From positions 558,001 through 622,000 of the forward strand of contig NZ_JAXHBQ010000001.1 in the NCBI RefSeq assembly GCF_042466115.1: DNA of 64,000 bases, read 5' to 3'. The stretch comes from SW4 sp042466115. Lineage in GTDB: Bacteria > Pseudomonadota > Alphaproteobacteria > Rhodobacterales > Rhodobacteraceae. Positions 59,427-64,000 of this stretch are shown here, one piece after another. Made by a program: the position numbers and the translations under genes. Below the pieces are notes generated by a model that did no database searches, was not told the DNA's origin, and saw nothing but the letters and a program-made list of their open reading frames with translations. Within the stretch, counting starts at the first letter, position 1. Every line of letters begins with the position of its first letter.

Positions 59427-60719
59427 TCATGGCTTTGTGACAACCCTTTCAGTTTCCAAAGCCTCGCTCTCCTGTTGCTCTTCGGCGTCAATGTAGATTT
59501 CCTGCGCCACCTCGGCGAGGACGGGCGAGGACGTGGGCGAGACCGGCGTATAGGGCACCATGTCCTCGACAGGGGTAGCCGTGGGGCGGCGCGTCATCCG
59601 GTAAAGGCCGTAAACCGCCATCGCGCCCATCAGCCCGGTGATCAGCATCCAGAAGGCATGCGGCCCGATCAGCCCCATGCCCCAGCCGATCACCAGTGGC
59701 CCCGCAATCGCCCCGACCCCGTTGATAAACAGGAACCCGGCCGAGGCGGCGGCCATATCCTCGTGTTCAAGATAGTCGTTGGCATAGGCGATCAGCAGCG
59801 AATAAAGCGGGTTCGATGTTGCCCCCACAAGGCCGGCCCCGATCATCAGCATCACGAATGATCCCGCGCCCAACAGCGCGGCCAGAAACGCGCCAACGGC
59901 CCCCACAGCCCCCATCGCGACAATCAGGACACGGCGGTCCATCCGGTCCGACAACCAGCCGATCGGGTATTGCGAGACAAGCGCGCTAATATAGATCACC
60001 GACACAAGGATCGACACCTGCGCCACGGTCAGCCCGATTTCGGTGCCGTAAACGGCGACCATGCCAAACTGCGCCGAATAGACGCCGCCCAGCAGGAACA
60101 TCCCCACGGACGCCAGCGGCGACGCCGCGATCAACTCGCGCAGGTGCATCGGCTTGGTGCTGTCAAAGGCCGGTGTCGGCACCACCGACAGCAGGATTGG
60201 CGCAAAGGCCAGCGACACAAGCACCGACGGGATGATGAACAACGTAAAGCCCGACACATCGCCTTGCGAGATGATCGCCTGCGCCGCGACGATCCCGCCC
60301 ATCTGCACGATCATGTAAACCGACAGGGCCTGCCCGCGTGTTTCATTTGTCGCCGCATTGTTGAGCCAGCTTTCAGCTGTCACATAAACGCCGGAAAAGC
60401 AGAACCCGATCAGCACGCGCCCCAATGTCCAGGCCCAAACCTCGGGCAACACAGGGTAAAGGATCAGCACCGCCGAAATCGTCGATCCAAGGGCGGCAAA
60501 GACCCGCACATGGCCCACCCGGCGGATCATTTCCGGTGCAAACCGCGACCCGCCCAGAAAACCCACGAAATACGCCGACATGACAAATGACATCTGGAAG
60601 GCGCTGAAATTTTCCGCCGCGCCGCGCAGGCCCAGCAAAGTGCCCTGCAAGCCGTTGCCGACCATCAGCATGAACATGCCCAGAAACAACGCCCAGGATG
60701 TGCCAAGAACTTTGATCAT
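59427..60719 (-). CDS. Major facilitator superfamily transporter
   Basis: A 430-residue 12-helix transporter of the YcaD-like sugar/cyanate group. The first helix is SWALFLGMFMLMVGNGLQGTLLG; the cytoplasmic loop motif is SRFAPEMIRRVGHVRVFAALG, and the mid-protein PIGWLSDRMDRRVLIVAMGAVGA repeats the MFS loop. The C-terminus has a hydrophilic tail of about 50 residues (TPVEDMVPYTPVSP) ending in an acidic, probably cytoplasmic, segment. The AAAGGGG site precedes the ATG. The substrate is unknown. Confidence 0.9.
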   Translation of the reverse strand: MIKVLGTSWALFLGMFMLMVGNGLQGTLLGLRGAAENFSAFQMSFVMSAYFVGFLGGSRFAPEMIRRVGHVRVFAALGSTISAVLILYPVLPEVWAWTLGRVLIGFCFSGVYVTAESWLNNAATNETRGQALSVYMIVQMGGIVAAQAIISQGDVSGFTLFIIPSVLVSLAFAPILLSVVPTPAFDSTKPMHLRELIAASPLASVGMFLLGGVYSAQFGMVAVYGTEIGLTVAQVSILVSVIYISALVSQYPIGWLSDRMDRRVLIVAMGAVGAVGAFLAALLGAGSFVMLMIGAGLVGATSNPLYSLLIAYANDYLEHEDMAAASAGFLFINGVGAIAGPLVIGWGMGLIGPHAFWMLITGLMGAMAVYGLYRMTRRPTATPVEDMVPYTPVSPTSSPVLAEVAQEIYIDAEEQQESEALETERVVTKP

Positions 60720-60862
60720 CTCGTCCCCTTTCGGGCGTCATTTACCCAAGGTTAACTGCGGTTCCCCCCGACCTGTCCCATATCCGCGACATGCCAGCAA
60801 CCAACAGCGCCCCCTTGGCCTGTTCGCCTTGCCATGTCCACGTTAAATTGCAGTGAATCCGA

Positions 60863-61915
60863 TCACGCTTTTGGCAAAAGCAGCGATGCATCCCCATACG
60901 AGAAAAACCGGTAGTTCTGCGCAATGGCATGGGCGTAAATCTCGCGGATGCGCGCGGTGCCCATCAGGGCCGACACAAGCATCATCAAGGTCGATTTGGG
61001 CAGGTGGAAATTGGTCATCAACCCGTCCGCGATTCGAAAGCTGAATCCGGGCGTGATGAAAATGTCCGTCGGCCCTTCCCACGGGGCGATACCATCACCC
61101 TTTGCCGCGCTTTCGATCAGGCGCAGGGCCGTGGTGCCAACCGGAATGATGCGTCCACCCGATGCACGGGTCGCGTTAATCTCGTCGGCGGCCTGCGCGC
61201 TCACATGCCCCCATTCGGAGTGCATCTTGTGATCGGCGATATCGTCCACCTTGACGGGCAGAAACGTCCCCGCCCCCACATGCAGGGTCACATAGGTAAA
61301 CTGCACGCCCTTGGCAGCCAGCGCATCCAGCATGTCACGGTCCAGATGCAGGGATGCGGTGGGGGCCGCGACCGCCCCCTTATGGCGCGCCCATACGGTT
61401 TGATAGTCGGTTTTGTCCGCGTCATCCGCGGCGCGTTTCGCGGCAATATAGGGCGGGAGCGGCATCGCACCCGCATCGGCCAAAGCCGCATCAAAATCAT
61501 CGCCCGTCAGATTGAAACGCAACAGCCCTTGCCCGTCTTCAACCCCGTCAAGAACGGCGGACAGATCAGGTGAAAACACCACCGTTTCACCAGTTTTCAA
61601 CTTGCGCAGCGGCTTGATCAGCGCCGCCCAGCAGCCATCCGCGCGCGGCTCAAGCAGGGTCACTTCGATGCGGGCGGTCACGACCCCTTGGGCGGACTCG
61701 CGGCTGCGTTCGCCTGACAACCGCGCTGGAATGACCTTGGTGTCATTGAGCACCAGCCGGTCCCCCGCCCCCAGCACATCCACAAGATCACGCACATGCA
61801 GATCGCACGTGGCCTCCCCGTCCGCCAGCAACAAACGCGCATCACCGCGCGGTGTCACAGGGCGCGTGGCGATTAAGTCGTCGGGCAATTGGAAATCAAA
61901 GTCACTCAGCTTCAC
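60863..61915 (-). CDS. queA: S-adenosylmethionine:tRNA ribosyltransferase-isomerase
   Basis: Transfers the ribosyl group of SAM to 7-aminomethyl-7-deazaguanine in tRNA to give epoxyqueuosine. The 350 residues match the family: LSDFDFQLPDDLIATRP, VLNDTKVIPARL, YQTVWARHKGAVAAPTASLH, VTLHVGAGTFLPVKVDDI and TNFHLPKSTLMMLVSALMG. It follows the DUF3971 protein gene by 21 bases. Confidence 0.97.
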   Translation of the reverse strand: MKLSDFDFQLPDDLIATRPVTPRGDARLLLADGEATCDLHVRDLVDVLGAGDRLVLNDTKVIPARLSGERSRESAQGVVTARIEVTLLEPRADGCWAALIKPLRKLKTGETVVFSPDLSAVLDGVEDGQGLLRFNLTGDDFDAALADAGAMPLPPYIAAKRAADDADKTDYQTVWARHKGAVAAPTASLHLDRDMLDALAAKGVQFTYVTLHVGAGTFLPVKVDDIADHKMHSEWGHVSAQAADEINATRASGGRIIPVGTTALRLIESAAKGDGIAPWEGPTDIFITPGFSFRIADGLMTNFHLPKSTLMMLVSALMGTARIREIYAHAIAQNYRFFSYGDASLLLPKA

Positions 61916-61936
61916 GCCGCTCTCCTGTTCAGGCCG

Positions 61937-64000
61937 CTATTGCCCGACCTGCGGCGGCGGGCGGCGAAAAATCTCGCGGAACATCCCCGGTGTCAGCGCA
62001 CTGAGGGGATTAACCGCAATACGCGCACTATCGGCAGGGCCGCGCAGGGTAAAGTTAAAGCCGATGAACCCCTCGCCCGGACGGGTCAAAAAGCTGCCGA
62101 TGCCATTGAGCAAATAGATCGGCGACACAACCCCCTGAAAATCCATGGTGCGATCCGCCATCCGGTAAACCCCGTCCAGCGACAGCCCAAGGCCCGGGCC
62201 AACGGCGCTGGATTGCGTGATGATGATCCGGTCGGGGGTGATGCGAAACTGCGCATCCACATTGGAAAAGGCCAACCCCTGCCCGTCCAACTGCTGCAAC
62301 AGGCCAACCACGCTGATCGCGTTCAGCAATCCGGCCAGGGCCGGCGCATCACGCACCCGCAGGTTTGTCGCGGCCAGCGTGCCGTCATAACTGCCCTCGC
62401 CGCCCGCGGGCAGCAATGTCAGGTCCATCGCGCCGCCCTGCGCGTTGCGCAGCAATCCGGCGGCGCGAAACACACCGCCTGCGTCATCGCTGACGATCCG
62501 CACAGCCGACCGACCGCGGCGCGGCACAACCGTGCCCTGCACCGCCGCGCCGCCATTCACACGCGCGACAAAGCCGCCGGAAAAGCCGCCCGCGCTGTCA
62601 AATTCACCGCGAAAATCGGTCAGGGCAATGCCTTCGGAAATCTGCAATGTCTCAAGCGCGATTTCCATCGGGCCACCCTGCCCGCCGCTGTCCCCAAAAT
62701 CGGCGTTGCGCAGGTCAAGCACACCGCCCGCCACCATGACCAGCGCAGGCCGCCCCGCGCCGCGCCCGCGCAAGATTATCGGCGCATCCAGCCAGCCCCC
62801 CATCTGCACCCGCGAAAACCGCGCCGCGTCCAGCCCGCCATTGGCGCTGATGCTGATCGCACCTGCGGCCTGCAATCCGCCTGCATTGATCGACAGCGAC
62901 GAAACATCAGGCACCGCGCCAAGGGTGCCCGCAACCCGCAAATCACCGCGGCTGCCGGCCTCCTTGCGCCAGCCAAGGGCGGGCAGTTGCAGCCCAAGCC
63001 CGTTAAGCGACGAGGCCAGTTCGAATGCGGGTGCCGTATCGCGCCGCAGATTGATCGTTACATCCGCAGTGGCCGCCCCGCTGATCGTGCCGCGCGGCAG
63101 GCCGATGTTGAATTCATCGGCAAAGCGCTGGGACAGTTCCACACTGCCGGTGAGCGTGGATCGCCCGCCGTTGTCGGGGCCAAAGGCCTGTTGCCAGCGC
63201 ACCGTGGCGGGCACCGCGCCAATGCGCAGCGGGCCGCTGATCGCCATGCCCGCATTGTCGGCCTCAAGCGCAAGTTCGGATGCTGCCAACCGCCGCCCCG
63301 GCACCAGCACGCTGCTTTGCACATCCCGCAGGGTCGCGCTGGCGCTATAGATGATTTCTTCGCGCGGGACCCGGCTGCGCAGTGGCAGGTTGATCTGCGC
63401 CGCAATCTGCGCGCGTCCGTCCGCAAGGGTCGTTTCCAGACCGGCCTTGCTGATAAACCCGAACGGTTCGTGATCCAGGATCGCAAGGGCCGCCGTAACC
63501 GTGCTGGCAATCTGCAAATCCACCTGCGCTGGTGGTTCGGGAATGCGCGCATCAGGAATGATGAACGTCGAACCATCAAGCACCATGCGCCCGCCTTCGG
63601 CCGGCGTGACGATACCACGATCCAGCGCCACGCTCAGCGCCGTGCCATCATAGGTCAGCAACCCCTGCCCGCCGGTGATCGGCGGCAAGGCTTTGATATA
63701 GCGCAGGTCCAGATCGTCGAATTCGGTGGTGATGCTGACAACGGGCGGTTGGTCGGGCAGCAGGCGAAACGCGGCACGCAGGCCCGAAAAATCCGCGCCC
63801 AGCAGGTTGTCATCAAACCATGCGCGGGTGCGCGGGATCATTAGCGCGGGCCAGACCGCCATCAGGCGATCGCGTGACAGGCTGTCCATGGCCCCGTCAA
63901 GCGACACCTGCCAGCCGTCGGGCGCGGCCAGAACCTCGCCGCGAAATGTGGCGCGGTGGTTTTCATCCTGCAGGACGGCCTGCCCAAGGGTCAGCGTAAA
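61937..64000 (-). CDS. AsmA/DUF3971-type (YhdP-like) envelope protein, C-terminal part
   Basis: At least 687 residues are visible; the frame stays open to the end of the window, so the N-terminus is outside. The sequence consists of repeating beta-rich segments with the C-terminal DUF3971/AsmA-like domain: LTYDGTALSVALDRGIVTPAEGGRM, LSLDGVYRMADRTMDFQGVVSPIYLLNGIG and the end GFNFTLRGPADSARIAVNPLSALTPGMFREIF. YhdP/TamB relatives span the periplasm and help move phospholipids to the outer membrane. It runs in the same direction as queA and may be co-transcribed. Confidence 0.85.
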   Translation of the reverse strand, partial: FTLTLGQAVLQDENHRATFRGEVLAAPDGWQVSLDGAMDSLSRDRLMAVWPALMIPRTRAWFDDNLLGADFSGLRAAFRLLPDQPPVVSITTEFDDLDLRYIKALPPITGGQGLLTYDGTALSVALDRGIVTPAEGGRMVLDGSTFIIPDARIPEPPAQVDLQIASTVTAALAILDHEPFGFISKAGLETTLADGRAQIAAQINLPLRSRVPREEIIYSASATLRDVQSSVLVPGRRLAASELALEADNAGMAISGPLRIGAVPATVRWQQAFGPDNGGRSTLTGSVELSQRFADEFNIGLPRGTISGAATADVTINLRRDTAPAFELASSLNGLGLQLPALGWRKEAGSRGDLRVAGTLGAVPDVSSLSINAGGLQAAGAISISANGGLDAARFSRVQMGGWLDAPIILRGRGAGRPALVMVAGGVLDLRNADFGDSGGQGGPMEIALETLQISEGIALTDFRGEFDSAGGFSGGFVARVNGGAAVQGTVVPRRGRSAVRIVSDDAGGVFRAAGLLRNAQGGAMDLTLLPAGGEGSYDGTLAATNLRVRDAPALAGLLNAISVVGLLQQLDGQGLAFSNVDAQFRITPDRIIITQSSAVGPGLGLSLDGVYRMADRTMDFQGVVSPIYLLNGIGSFLTRPGEGFIGFNFTLRGPADSARIAVNPLSALTPGMFREIFRRPPPQVGQ

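Noticed and set aside
61889..63844. Long 651-residue plus-strand frame at the window end
   Set aside because: It is the complement of the AsmA/DUF3971 gene and has basic, low-complexity composition without motifs.

Overview
The window is a high-GC alphaproteobacterial chromosome segment, most likely from a marine Rhodobacteraceae (Roseobacter-group) bacterium. This rests on the gene order trpGDC-moaC-moeA-lexA-comEC-gltX-gltA, the ccmE/ccmF/ccmH genes around gene-transfer-agent (GTA) type lysis genes, the alphaproteobacterial SOS boxes (GAAC-N7-GAAC) at lexA and uvrA, and a short 'ATAAATAyCCCCGCCGGAGG'-type intergenic motif I remember from this family. The species cannot be named from the sequence alone. 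I saw no rRNA, tRNA, CRISPR array, transposase or integrase.

Layout. 1-15.5 kb: the 3' end of trpE, two tandem RTX proteins and a small acetyltransferase lying between trpE and the rest of the tryptophan genes, a YibQ-type polysaccharide-deacetylase-like protein, then trpG-trpD-trpC-moaC-moeA, lexA with its own SOS box, comEC on the other strand, and gltX. 15.6-18.7 kb: gltA, an acetyltransferase, an unknown protein and an enoyl-CoA hydratase. 18.8-25.9 kb (minus strand): argC-ccmE-endolysin-holin-XhlA-like-ccmF-ccmH, with murI and an acyltransferase upstream. 26-33.6 kb: a fused indolepyruvate ferredoxin oxidoreductase facing a LysR regulator, a candidate small RNA with an anti-Shine-Dalgarno loop, and an uncharacterised three-gene amino-acid catabolic operon. 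33.7-43.5 kb: purL, bolA, grxD, zapA with a coiled-coil partner, tkt, a lipoprotein with a JAMM-like metal motif, two GAPDH genes with a 47-residue membrane protein between them, and coaD. 43.5-49 kb: a CBS protein, LysR/mmsA, a cupredoxin, a DsrE-like protein, a YbdK-type ligase and a DUF2892 protein. 49-55.7 kb: a lower-GC alpha/beta hydrolase bracketed by repeat fragments, uvrA, and a secreted von Willebrand A protein with five C-terminal repeats. 55.7-64 kb: lpd, a GAF/GGDEF diguanylate cyclase, a DUF924 protein, an MFS transporter, queA and the 3' part of a large AsmA/DUF3971-type envelope protein that runs off the window.

How it fits together. Most genes are housekeeping: tryptophan and molybdopterin synthesis, cytochrome c maturation, central carbon metabolism, nucleotide excision repair and its LexA control. 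Several regulatory links can be read directly. lexA and uvrA carry the same SOS box. The two gap genes share a TGTTAgCGcyAACr operator of the kind LacI-family carbon regulators bind. gltA and lpd share a TTTGACGTTAA core upstream. The most notable features are the GTA-type lysis cassette set inside the cytochrome c maturation operon (its endolysin carries an EF-hand-like loop), the two GAPDHs that differ at the NAD/NADP-discriminating position, the candidate small RNA at about 30.60-30.68 kb, and the unnamed catabolic operon at 30.7-33.6 kb.
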